This document shows, piece by piece, positions 1 to 9,557 of a stretch of DNA of 64,000 nt. The first letter of the stretch is position 1. The number at the start of each line of letters is the position of its first letter. A program made the position numbers and the translations under genes. The stretch spans positions 2,852,001 through 2,916,000 of the forward strand of contig CP085835.1 in assembly GCA_020809705.1 (NCBI GenBank), read 5' to 3'. The notes below the pieces were generated by a model. It was not told the DNA's origin, ran no database searches, and saw nothing but the letters and a program-made list of their open reading frames with translations. Source of the DNA: Calonectria ilicicola (lineage: Eukaryota > Ascomycota > Sordariomycetes > Hypocreales > Nectriaceae).

Positions 1-1
1 A

Positions 2-3000
2 GCCGTGAGTGTATACACATCTGGTGGTAGCAGCAGCGGCAGCAGCAACGGTTCCGGCTCCTATGGTTCTGGCTCTGGCTCTTCAGAGTCAGGCTCAAAC
101 TCAGGCTCTGGTAGCGGCTCGGGATCAGGCTCCTATGGATCTGGCTCGTCTGGCTCTAGTGGTTCTAGTTCAGGATCTTCTGGATCATCAAGCTCTGGCT
201 CTAGCTCTGGCTCATACGGCTCTGGTTCCTCCTCAGGGTCTGGTTCCTCGGGCTCGTCTGGCTCCGGTAGCCATAGTGGCTCAGGTTCTGGCTCCGGTTC
301 TTATGGCTCGGGCTCGTCTGGTTCCGAATCCTCGGGCTCTGGCTCTTCTGGCGCAGGCTCTATTTCTGTTTCTGTCAGCCATACCATCTCCAGCTCTAGC
401 TCCAGTTACACCAGCTCCTATGGTTCTGGATCTGGTTCAGGCTCTGGCTCTGGCTCTGGCTCTGGCTCCTCTGGTTCCTCTGGATCTGGATCTGAATCAT
501 CAGGTTCTAGCTCAGGCCACTCAAGCTCGGGCTCAGGTTCAGGCTCTGGATCGTCAGGCTCTGAATCATCTGGCTCTGGCTCCTATGGCTCTGGCTCCTC
601 CGGTTCCTCTGGCTCCTCTGGAGCTGGATCTGAATCATCAGGTTCTGGTTCTGGCCACTCAAGCTCGGGCTCAGGTTCAGGCTCTGGATCTTACGGCTCT
701 GGCTCTGGGCACTCCGGCTCAGGCGCCTCTGGTGCTGTGACTGGTAGCGCGACCATTTCAAGCTCTGGATCTAGCTATACTGGCTCAGGCTCAGGCTCCC
801 ATGGCTCTGGTTCTTCAGGTTCAGGTTCAGGCTCCGGCTCCTACGGCTCCGGCTCCTCTGGCTCCTCTGGATCTGGTTCTGAATCATCAGGCTCTGGCTC
901 TGGGCACTCCGGCTCCGGCGCCTCTGGTTACGGCTCCTCTGGTGCTGTGACCGGTAGTGCGACTGTTTCAAGCTCCGGATCTAGCTCTACTGGCTCAGGC
1001 TCAGGCTCTCATGGCTCAGGTTCTTCAGGTTCAGGCTCCGGCTCTTATGGCTCTGGATCATCTGGATCTGGATCTGGCTCCGGTTCCTCCGGTTCCTCCG
1101 GTTCATCTGGCTCAGGCTCATCTAGCTCAGGATCCTCATCTTCTGGTAGCAGCGGCTCCGGATCAGGTTCTTATGGCTCTGGATCTTCTGGTTCTGGAGG
1201 CAACACAGGATCCGGCTCAGGCTCCTCTGGTGCTGTCTCTGCTAGCTATACCGTTTCAAGCTCTGGCTCTAGCCACACTGGCACTGGATCTAGCTCTGGC
1301 TCATCAGGTTCTGGATCTGGCTCATCTGGCTCGTCTGGATCGGGTTCTTCCGGTTCTGGTAGCAACACAGGCTCTGGCTCTGGATCCTATGGTTCAGGCT
1401 CTAACTCCGGTTCTTCTGGCTCCGGAAGTCACACCAGTTCGGGCTCTGGGTCTTCTGGTAGCAGCACAGGCTCTGGCTCTGGATCTTATGGTTCAGGCTC
1501 ATCTGGCTCAGGTTCTGGATCCTCCGGCGCTGTCACCGGTAGCCACACTGTGTCCAGCTCTGGCTCTAGCTCAACTGGCACCAGTTCGTCAGGCACTGGC
1601 AGTGGATCAGGCTCCTATGGCTCTGGATCGTCTGGTTCCGAATCCGGTAGCCACAGTGGCTCTGGCTCTGGCTCCTCTGGCCCCTCTGGCTCCTCTGGCT
1701 CTGGATCTGGATCTTCTGGCTCTGGTTCAGGCTCTTACGGCTCTGGCACTGGATCCTCTGGAGCTGTTACCGGTAGCCACACTGCCTGTAGCTCCGGTTC
1801 AAGCTCTACAGATACTGGATCTAGCAGTGGATCCGGATCCGGTTCTTACGGTTCTGGTTCCTCCTCGGGCTCAGGCTCCTCGGGCTCGTCTGGCTCTGGT
1901 AGCCACAGTGGCTCCGGCTCTGGATCTGGCTCTTCTGGCTCTAGCTCCGGTTCCTCAGGCTCTGGATCGTCAAGCTCTGGCTCTGGATCTTCCGGTGCTG
2001 CCACTGGTAGCCATACCGCCTCTAGCTCTGGCTCAAGCACTACAGGTACTGGATCTAGCAGTGGATCCGGATCTGGATCTTACGGTTCTGGTTCCTCAGG
2101 ATCATCTGGCTCTGGCAGCCACAGTGGCTCTGGTTCCGGTTCTAACTCTTCGGGTGCCGGCTCTTCTGGCTCTGGCTCTTCCGGCTCTGGATCGTCTGGT
2201 TCTGAATCATCTGGTTCTGGCTCAGGCTCTTATGGTTCAGGCTCAGGATCTTCTGGTGCAGTTACTGGTAGCCACACTGTTTCTAGTTCTGGCTCTGGCT
2301 CCACTGGTTCCGCCTCAGGTAGCTCCACTGGTTCTGGATCTTACGGTTCTGGTTCCTCGGGCTCTTCTGGCTCCAGCAGTCACAATGGTTCTAGTTCTAG
2401 CTCTAACAATTCTGGCTCTGGCTCATCAGGCTCTGGCTCAGGTTCCTATGGCTCCGGCTCCGGCTCAGGCTCTACAGGCACTAGCTCCGGTTCTGGATCT
2501 GGCTCTTATGGCTCTGGCTCGTCTGGCTCAGGTTCTTCTGGTTCTGGCACTCACACCGCCTCTGGCTCTAGCTCCAGCTCCACTGGTACTGGCTCTTCCA
2601 GCTCTGGCAGCAGTGGCTCTGGTTCATCTAGCTCCTCTAGCTCTGGAAGCAGCAGCGGAAACTGCGTGTCTAACGGTAACTTTGATACCGCGACTGGTAG
2701 CCACTATGGAACTGGCTGGACCTTTGGCGGAGACTGCGACGTCACTTCTTCTTCGAGCCTCCTGAGTGCCTTCACTGGTAGCCACTTCCTCGACATGTGC
2801 TACTCTAAGACTCTTGGTGCCCCCGTTGCTTATACCACGCTTACTGGCATTGAGGCTGGCAAGGCCTACAAGTTGAACTACTATGCCAGACTTGGACTCG
2901 ATGTTGCTTCACTTCTCAGCACCTGCAAGCTTGAAGTTACCGTTGGGGCTAAGGTGATTGACACCCTTGAACTCAAGGCGTCGCTCTCTTCTTGGGGTCT

Positions 3001-3151
3001 CCAGACCTCTGAGAGCTTCTCTCTGTCTGCTAGCACTGAGGCCCAGCTCAAGCTTAACTTGAGCTGCAACAGTGGTTGCTTCGGTGTACACGCCTACATC
3101 GACGATGTCGCTACTGTTGAGGTTGATGGAACTGCTTCAATCACCATTTAG
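2..3151 (+). CDS. Ser/Gly-repeat surface-type protein, 3' end only
   Basis: The frame is open from the window edge to a TAA-type stop near 3151 (TAG), so the true start and any signal peptide lie upstream. About 880 of 1,049 visible residues are Gly/Ser low complexity (SGSGS, YGSGS). Every 80-120 residues this is broken by a recurring non-GS cassette, roughly GAVTGSHTVSSSGSSSTGTG. The last ~160 residues (from about 2660) form a distinct domain starting near CVSNGNFD and containing six cysteines. It resembles a beta-sandwich carbohydrate-binding or adhesin tail (inference from composition and the NGxF start). No GPI-type hydrophobic tail is visible. A long flexible stalk ending in a compact disulphide domain suggests a cell-wall or secreted adhesin. 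No splice sites are needed across 3.1 kb. The family is not recognised by name. Confidence 0.85.
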   Translation, partial: AVSVYTSGGSSSGSSNGSGSYGSGSGSSESGSNSGSGSGSGSGSYGSGSSGSSGSSSGSSGSSSSGSSSGSYGSGSSSGSGSSGSSGSGSHSGSGSGSGSYGSGSSGSESSGSGSSGAGSISVSVSHTISSSSSSYTSSYGSGSGSGSGSGSGSGSSGSSGSGSESSGSSSGHSSSGSGSGSGSSGSESSGSGSYGSGSSGSSGSSGAGSESSGSGSGHSSSGSGSGSGSYGSGSGHSGSGASGAVTGSATISSSGSSYTGSGSGSHGSGSSGSGSGSGSYGSGSSGSSGSGSESSGSGSGHSGSGASGYGSSGAVTGSATVSSSGSSSTGSGSGSHGSGSSGSGSGSYGSGSSGSGSGSGSSGSSGSSGSGSSSSGSSSSGSSGSGSGSYGSGSSGSGGNTGSGSGSSGAVSASYTVSSSGSSHTGTGSSSGSSGSGSGSSGSSGSGSSGSGSNTGSGSGSYGSGSNSGSSGSGSHTSSGSGSSGSSTGSGSGSYGSGSSGSGSGSSGAVTGSHTVSSSGSSSTGTSSSGTGSGSGSYGSGSSGSESGSHSGSGSGSSGPSGSSGSGSGSSGSGSGSYGSGTGSSGAVTGSHTACSSGSSSTDTGSSSGSGSGSYGSGSSSGSGSSGSSGSGSHSGSGSGSGSSGSSSGSSGSGSSSSGSGSSGAATGSHTASSSGSSTTGTGSSSGSGSGSYGSGSSGSSGSGSHSGSGSGSNSSGAGSSGSGSSGSGSSGSESSGSGSGSYGSGSGSSGAVTGSHTVSSSGSGSTGSASGSSTGSGSYGSGSSGSSGSSSHNGSSSSSNNSGSGSSGSGSGSYGSGSGSGSTGTSSGSGSGSYGSGSSGSGSSGSGTHTASGSSSSSTGTGSSSSGSSGSGSSSSSSSGSSSGNCVSNGNFDTATGSHYGTGWTFGGDCDVTSSSSLLSAFTGSHFLDMCYSKTLGAPVAYTTLTGIEAGKAYKLNYYARLGLDVASLLSTCKLEVTVGAKVIDTLELKASLSSWGLQTSESFSLSASTEAQLKLNLSCNSGCFGVHAYIDDVATVEVDGTASITI
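340..2640 (+). repeat. Recurring cassette repeats inside the Gly/Ser gene
   Basis: Eight to nine degenerate copies of a cassette read as SGAV(T/S)(G/A)SxTxSSSGSSxTG, embedded in (GS)n. Copies begin near nucleotides 353, 728, 938, 1226, 1526, 1757, 1991 and 2258, with a decayed copy near 2550. Copies are more alike in protein than in DNA, because synonymous Gly and Ser codons vary freely. Confidence 0.75.
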
Positions 3152-6100
3152 ATATGGTAGCTGTTAGGAAAGGGTTTTGGTGGCATGATGTGTGCGGAAA
3201 CACGATCATTAGCAAGTATGAGTCACTCTTTACACTGGAATTTTGTTGTACTGGTTTGCATGCCACATAGACTGCTTTGCAGTAACAGTATTCGCTCCTT
3301 GTTTTAATATCTAATAAAAGCTTTGTTATGTCATAATAATTTTATTGATCCACATGTGAAATAACTACATGCCAGTGTTTCCATCATCTTGGCTACAAAT
3401 CTTCAAATACTTATAGGAGTGCAAATCTCCCACTCCAAAGCGTAATTTCTGTGTTAATCTGATTGATATACTGGTTGTGGAGATTTAGAAGTTGCTTCTA
3501 CAGCATGACGCAAATGCGGATGCTTTGGTCAGAAAGAGTTATTGTGGTCGCGTAGTTCTTCAAATGTTCACGTTAAATGGCTTCCTCACTACTGTGCTTT
3601 TGACTGTGCTGTTAAAGGCACGACACTGGCCTATGCCCCCTGAAAGAAAGAGTATAAAAAGTATCGCTCCCGTCAATTTATGCATATCCAAGTACTATCT
3701 GTGATTCATATTAAATTATCGTATGTAAGCTTCTGTTCTTTGGAGCCAGGCAAACTGGAATTATATTGGAATAGGATACTTGTATAAGAAACCTTACCAA
3801 CGACGGACTACTTGGAAAATTGAGATTTATATATTTACTTTTGTCTGGCATCCACCAAATTGTATTTTTATAATAGAATCCCCTGACCTGTGAGAGGCCG
3901 ATTTCGTCTTGATGCCGCTGTGCCATGCGGGTGGATATACATACTAAACTCATTCAGACATCAAATTGAAGTATAAGCCTCTAGATTCATCCTAAATATG
4001 AGAAGTATTACTTCAACACGAAGCCGGCGCATAGCATTTAGACATTCTCCCTGGAACGTAGAACGCAACTGGTGCTACCGTCATCGTGAAACGTGCAAAC
4101 CTGGATTGAAAATTAGTTTGGTTGCAAGACATACGCGAATGATCATGCAGATAAACTTACAGGTATCGTTGAGCATACGACTTGGTTATTTTGATTAATA
4201 TAACATTGCCGTTTATCGAGTGTTGTTGTGCGTGGTGTTGGTGCAGCATCAATAACGGCTGCAAAGATGACACAGAACATAAAGAAGGTTTTCATTTTTG
4301 GAGGTTTAGAAAACACTGGTGAAAGATTGGGTATATTAATCTCTCAGAATTCGGTGTTGATAGCAGGTTAGATTTAATGCTGTTAATAGATGGGCAGAAA
4401 TGACATATTTATGACACTGACAGTAATTTGTACATATAAATGGTGCGGGGGCAGATTTTTTTCTTTGGAATGGATAGCCCACAAAAGCAGCCATTAAGAT
4501 TGACGATTAATTTGGGCGAAGAGAGTCATTGGTATAAAATTAAATGTTTAAGTTAGAAGTCAATAAATGGAGATCTGAGTCGTGGGAGGGAAATAACTCG
4601 GATTAGAACAAACCTAGAAGTTTTGCGACATTTCTAACTTTAATAACTGAACCAAGCGCAAGCCTTGCCAAATTATATTCTTGTCATGACGTTGTTGATT
4701 GGGTAGGATGGTGTTTGGCCTTTTCATATCCGTTAAGATTGCTGTCGCACGGATTGCTGCATAATTTCCAGAAGTTTAACTTGCCTCTGACGAAGACTAT
4801 GTTGTTACCATGTCATACAGATCAACATGCCGGCACTATTTGGTTTCTTAGTTCGATTCAGAGAAAGGGAGTCTTTTTTGACATAGTTTGATGTTTCTTG
4901 ACAATCCAGACCAGGCTTATCAAAGCAGGTTTTGTTCAAATTGTGCTGAGATGAAATGGCACCATCTACTAGCAAGTGAACCTTGCTTTTGCTCAGTTGA
5001 TTGAAGTGATCACGAAATACAGCGTCGGACTAAGAGGGAAGACGAAACAGCGTGATGAAAAATTGCTAAATTTTGGTAACCATGGTAGAGCCATTGGATT
5101 GAGGTGAGGTGTGAGTGAACTGATAATTCGATACCAAGAAAAAAGCCTGAGGAAGAGCCCTGAGAGCCGCAAACCGTTGCCGGAAAGCTAATGAAGGTAG
5201 CTATCAGTCTATCTGCGGCTAGCTTACCTCAGCTACGACTCCATTTCAAAGTAACGATAGTGTCTGCCTGGATAAAATTTTTGAAGTTGGACGAATAAAA
5301 TTGCATGCCAGGACACGGACGACCGGAATCTGAGCGATGAGGCTCAAATTAATGAATAAAACCACCCACCCTTGAGATAACAACGCATCCGACTAATGTG
5401 GCTTTCGGCAATGTGATCACATACATGATCTCCACCACGCACCATTGTGGAGGAGCGCGGCATGATACCAAGAGCGGTATCTCTCGGGCCGTACAACGAG
5501 CCGCAATTCCTAATAGCATCGTTCGGGTATTTGGCCGTTTGCTGTCTAGCACAGCATCTTCGGGCCACCCGTGGGATACCAGCTCTCCGCCTGCCCCGGG
5601 ATTCCGAAAAAAGGTGGAAACCATCCATGGATCAGGCTGCGTTGGCTAGCCCTATTAGGCTATCATGCAAGCTTTAGCCTGATTAGGCACTAGGTTCGTA
5701 GCCCGATACAACACCAAAGGAGAGAACAGCGGAAATCAAGCGCACTTGCTGGGAGGAACAGTTGCGGTCGTAAATGCGGATGACCTGGATTCAACCTGGA
5801 GGCCGACCAGAGGCTCATTTTGTCCAACCAAACTGACTAAGATGGCTTCTCACGACTCATTGGTGCCGCCGATGTGTGGGATGGAGGCTTAAACTGTGAC
5901 ACCGGTCATGTGCTGCACTTGTCACGATTCATTTGTGTAAATCACAAATGCATCAATCATCTCTGTCCAAGTTCCGGCTCGGCGACGCCGACTTGGCGAG
6001 CGCCACGGAGGGTTCCATTCAGTGCTTGATAACCGGGTGTGAGTCTCACTATCCGCGATCACTCACCGGTTCAGCCTTGTCAGCGTCATCCTTGCTTCTG

Positions 6101-6828
6101 CTAATGCTACGCATCCTCTCCCAAGCATAAAAGTGCAATTCAACACGTCATGCCTGCACATGTTGGGGAGAAGCCATTCGCTGAATGTGGCCCCACTCAC
6201 TTCACCGGTTGGTGATTTCCCCCTCAGTTGAGGCTCTGCGGAAAATACCCTTTTCAAGATGTCGGTCACAAGGGAGGACTGGCCGAAAACCTGGAATGAT
6301 TCTGTTGGGTTACAGGTCTTCGTACCACACTTCATAGTTGATATTGGACAAGGGGCTTCTCTGGATGGCCAATGAAGTCGCCCGTCACTCCAGTGTAACA
6401 CTACGAAAGAGGAGTTCTTGCATGATCACAGCATGTCTGTGCATCGCTCTCGGCCGATTCCAATCTTTTCAGAGACGAAATGTCCCCGAATCCTTGGATT
6501 GACCAATGTTTTGAACCTGCACTTCTCCTCCTTATGCTACGTTCCCCGCAGTGACTACTAATGACGATTATTGGGAGAACAATCGTATCCATGTGCATAG
6601 TACGGCTAGACTTTCTTTATTCGGTAATTGTGTCTTTTCATTTCGGCCATGCTAGGGTCATGTACCGAATTTTCTGCCACCAGGACGTTGATCCTGTGAT
6701 TACAGTGTGGTTGTTCGTGGAGTCTGGCAAGAGGAATTGTTGGCTAGCATATGTGCTTGGACACTCTACGTCATTAGTGGGATCCGTAGTGCCGGCATAG
6801 GATATTATCTGACAAATAACAATAACAA

Positions 6829-6860
6829 ACGGGATGAAATTTTATCCCAATTCATCCCGT
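6829..6860. repeat. Perfect 10-bp inverted repeat
   Basis: ACGGGATGAA is followed 12 nt later by its exact reverse complement TTCATCCCGT. The spacer contains another TATCCC. It could be a dimeric regulator site or a small hairpin; it lies about 0.7 kb upstream of the dioxygenase ATG. Confidence 0.6.
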
Positions 6861-7256
6861 AGCGGGCCGGATGGCTGAGGCTCTGTGATGCGGCTCAAAC
6901 GCTAACCCACCACACAGCCCCTATCGTGTCTGTCTGACTACTCCTTGAACAACCTATCATAATTAGTCTAGCTAAGAATTCAAATATTGTAATTTGAGAG
7001 AGTTTGAGGTTCGCGCTAAACCTCTGGCGTTTCAACGCACCAATATGTCCCAGGGTATCTACCATAGGTTGAGTCTTAGCCCCACAACACGAAAACTACA
7101 CCACGCTTTCCTAGCAAATGTGTCATAGGGCTGACGGATAAGGAAGTTGGATAGCATGGAGGCTCTGCTAAAACCTGATCCGTCGCTGTTATTCGATGTC
7201 ACTGCCGGGTGGGTGCGTTTCGGAGCGCCGTCGCACCCTAGACGTCACCCCATGAT

Positions 7257-7286
7257 GCACCCAAACTGCGGGCACCCAAACTGTGG
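7257..7286 (+). repeat. Tandem 15-bp direct repeat upstream of dioxygenase
   Basis: Two abutting copies of GCACCCAAACTGYGG (one C/T difference), followed by GCGG. They lie about 170 bp upstream of the TATA box of the TauD-type gene, so a regulator-binding role is possible but unproven. Confidence 0.55.
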
Positions 7287-7452
7287 GCGGCAATTGAAAC
7301 CATCCAATTATGATAAGGTAAGGCTTGAAAGTGCAAGACTCGATTGTTCGGGAGGGAAACGTGTGACTTCGTGAGGCTCTGCTGGCCGAAAGGATGATTC
7401 ATCACGGTTGTGCAAGTTGGTCTCGCAATCGTGAAAGAAAGACCATATCTTC

Positions 7453-7460
7453 TATATAAG
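7453..7460 (+). promoter_or_regulatory. TATA box of dioxygenase gene
   Basis: TATATAAG lies 117 nt before the ATG at 7577. It is followed by an A/C-rich leader with many CAACA/ACAAT triplets, typical of fungal 5' UTRs, and ends in ACATCATGGC. Confidence 0.6.
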
Positions 7461-7576
7461 GACCACAACACCACAGTTATGAAAAGTTATCAAACCAAAC
7501 AACATCAACAATCACAGAAACACAATCTACTACACTCAAGCAAACATTTTCTACCACTTCTAAATCAATTGACATC

Positions 7577-9098
7577 ATGGCTGCTATCGAATCTACCACT
7601 CCCGTCTCCTACCTCCACCAGGGACTCCGAGGCAAATATCTTTTGCAAGAAAAAGCCTTCACCTACATGGGAAGCAAGTCTGCTGATATCGACTGGATTC
7701 CAAACTATGAAAAGTACATGAAGCGGCTTGAAGACCGAAGTGGTCTCCACAAGACCCATACCCAAGTCCCTAAGGGCTGGCCCGAGTCTCTCGACTCCCC
7801 CCTTGCTTGGACTTCGGATAGCTTCAACGAAGCGAACTTGTACTTTAATCTCACCGAGGGCCAGAAGAAAGAAGTGTACGATGCTGTTAAATTCTTCAAG
7901 TGTGAGAATTCATTCCATAATCCTCTATAGTAGAAAGATATAGGATACTAACAACGCGCACATAGGGCTTGGTATTGGTATCCGTGATATTAGCCGGGAC
8001 AACTTCCCGTTGCCAACTTTGGCTGCTCACTTGGATGACATGACCAATGACTTGCACAACGGAAAGGGATTTGTCATTATCCGCGGTCTAACCCCGTCTT
8101 CTGCGCCTGAGGATGACAATAGCATCGCCTTCCTGGGGCTCTCTGCTTACATGGCTCCCCAATTTGGTCGTCAAGATCAGGCTGGAAGCATGATTGGTAA
8201 GATGATAGACAAAGGGTATTCCCCAGGAAACCCGCTAACAATTCTAGTTCATATTTTGGATGCCAACAACTCCAAGGTGCCCAAGGAAATGCGACAGTCT
8301 GTCTACAGCAACATCGCTCAAGTACGTGTCTTATTATAGCAACCTTTGATAGAGAACGTTAACTAAGAAATATTACAGCCCTTCCACAATGACGTCTTTT
8401 GCGAAATCCTGGCCTTGCAGACTAAGAGCTGCGCCTGCAGCGGAGGAAACAGCATCATTGCTTCGGCTTGGACTGTTTACAATGAAATTGCAGCCACCAG
8501 GCCCGATGTGATCCATACCCTTGCGTCGCCTGATTGGACTTTCGATACGTGAGTAAACCACAATTGAGCATGGAGCCGCGCTTGAAAAACTATCGTGAAG
8601 CTGACCATGTATTTTGATGGCAGATTTGGCCGAAACCCTGCTTATCACCAGCGGCCTCTGTTGTACTGTGAAGATGGAAAGATCATCATGAACTTTTCTC
8701 GTCGAATCCTTACCGGATCTTCTACTTCCCCTCGTACCCCAGGCATCCCCCCAATGACCGAAGCTCAAGCTGAGGCTTTGGATATGGTTCACTTCACTGC
8801 TCTCAAGCACCAACTCTCTTTCCGAATGCAGGAAGGCGACATTCGATTCATCAACAACCACGCTGTTCTTCATGCTCGGGATGCCTTTGATGATGGTGAC
8901 CAGGCGCAGCGCCACCTCGTTCGTCTGTGGCTTCGAAACCCCGACATGGCCTGGAAAATGCCCAAGGGACTCCAGATGCCTTGGGACCGTGTCTATGAGG
9001 ATCTCGAATGTGACAATGACGATGAAAGCTGGCCCCTTCGGCCAGTCATTAGTGAAGAGCGTCTTATGAACCGCCAGGCTTCTTGTGGACAGGGCTAA
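7577..9098 (+). CDS. TauD/TfdA-family 2-oxoglutarate/Fe(II) dioxygenase
   Basis: Five exons close in frame: 7577-7901, 7966-8196, 8248-8321, 8379-8548 and 8624-9098, giving 424 residues. The second exon carries the family-typical stretch GKGFVIIRGL (~residues 140-150). The Fe(II) ligands are visible as H213-N-D215 (PFHNDV) and H350 (VLHARDAF), with R367 or R371 in HLVRLWLR as likely 2-oxoglutarate anchor. Known relatives hydroxylate or desaturate small acids (taurine, 2,4-D, gibberellins), and fungal members of this length are usually annotated only as TfdA family. No signal peptide or membrane segment is seen, so it is probably cytosolic. The substrate cannot be read from sequence. It is convergent with the Zn2Cys6 regulator downstream, hinting at a shared pathway with the regulator and amidase. 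Confidence 0.9.
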
Positions 9099-9557
9099 AG
9101 CTTGTGTTTACTAGCAGATTGGGGATGGAGACTTGAAGTATTGACAACTGGGGCCCATTAAGAGATTGAAGAAGCGTCGGAACCTCGCGTTTATCCTAGT
9201 GTAACTCATTTCAATGTACTCCTTATTTAGCTTTGCATTTGATTGGTTTTAGCCTGCTGGCACCACAAATGGTTCACTCATTAATATAAATTCTAGTTTG
9301 TTTTAGAAATCCTGCCAGTACCATATGAATTTCGAGTATATGTGAGAAGCAAAGTACATTAATTGATCATTGAATAGACCTTTTGATAGCAGATAAGAAA
9401 AGAAAAAGAGAAAAAAAAGGTGACCTTGAGAGTGAAAGTAGGTTTTCCTTCAGATTACCAGCTTGCGCTTGGAGTTTAAATAATAATAAATAAAAAACGA
9501 ATTAAAATGAATATCGCTCGTCTACTCAAAAATTTCTAGAGCGCCAAACTAGGAAAG
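9099..9557. other. Short intergenic region between convergent genes
   Basis: AT-rich 3' flanks of the dioxygenase and the Zn2Cys6 regulator, with A-rich runs around 9398-9420 and 9480-9500. I see nothing else. Confidence 0.6.

Larger units (their letters stand above)
3152..7576. other. Intergenic region, 4.4 kb, no convincing gene
   Basis: Only short ORFs occur, none with a recognisable domain or a clear chain of splice sites. Around 5.34-5.68 kb and 6.06-6.6 kb, moderately GC-rich ORFs overlap on both strands, but none is convincing. The region holds the perfect inverted repeat at 6829-6860 and, near its end, the promoter of the dioxygenase gene. Confidence 0.6.

Noticed and set aside
957..2765. 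A 600-codon ORF in another frame of the Gly/Ser gene
   Set aside because: It is a shadow of the GS repeats: Gly/Ser codons read out of frame give Leu/Ala/Pro low complexity without stops. It contains no domain.
5344..5677. Overlapping ORFs on both strands
   Set aside because: Open frames on both strands in moderately GC-rich DNA, with no recognisable domain, signal or splice chain.
6063..6401. 112-codon minus-strand ORF
   Set aside because: No domain, no promoter context and no similarity to any family I know.
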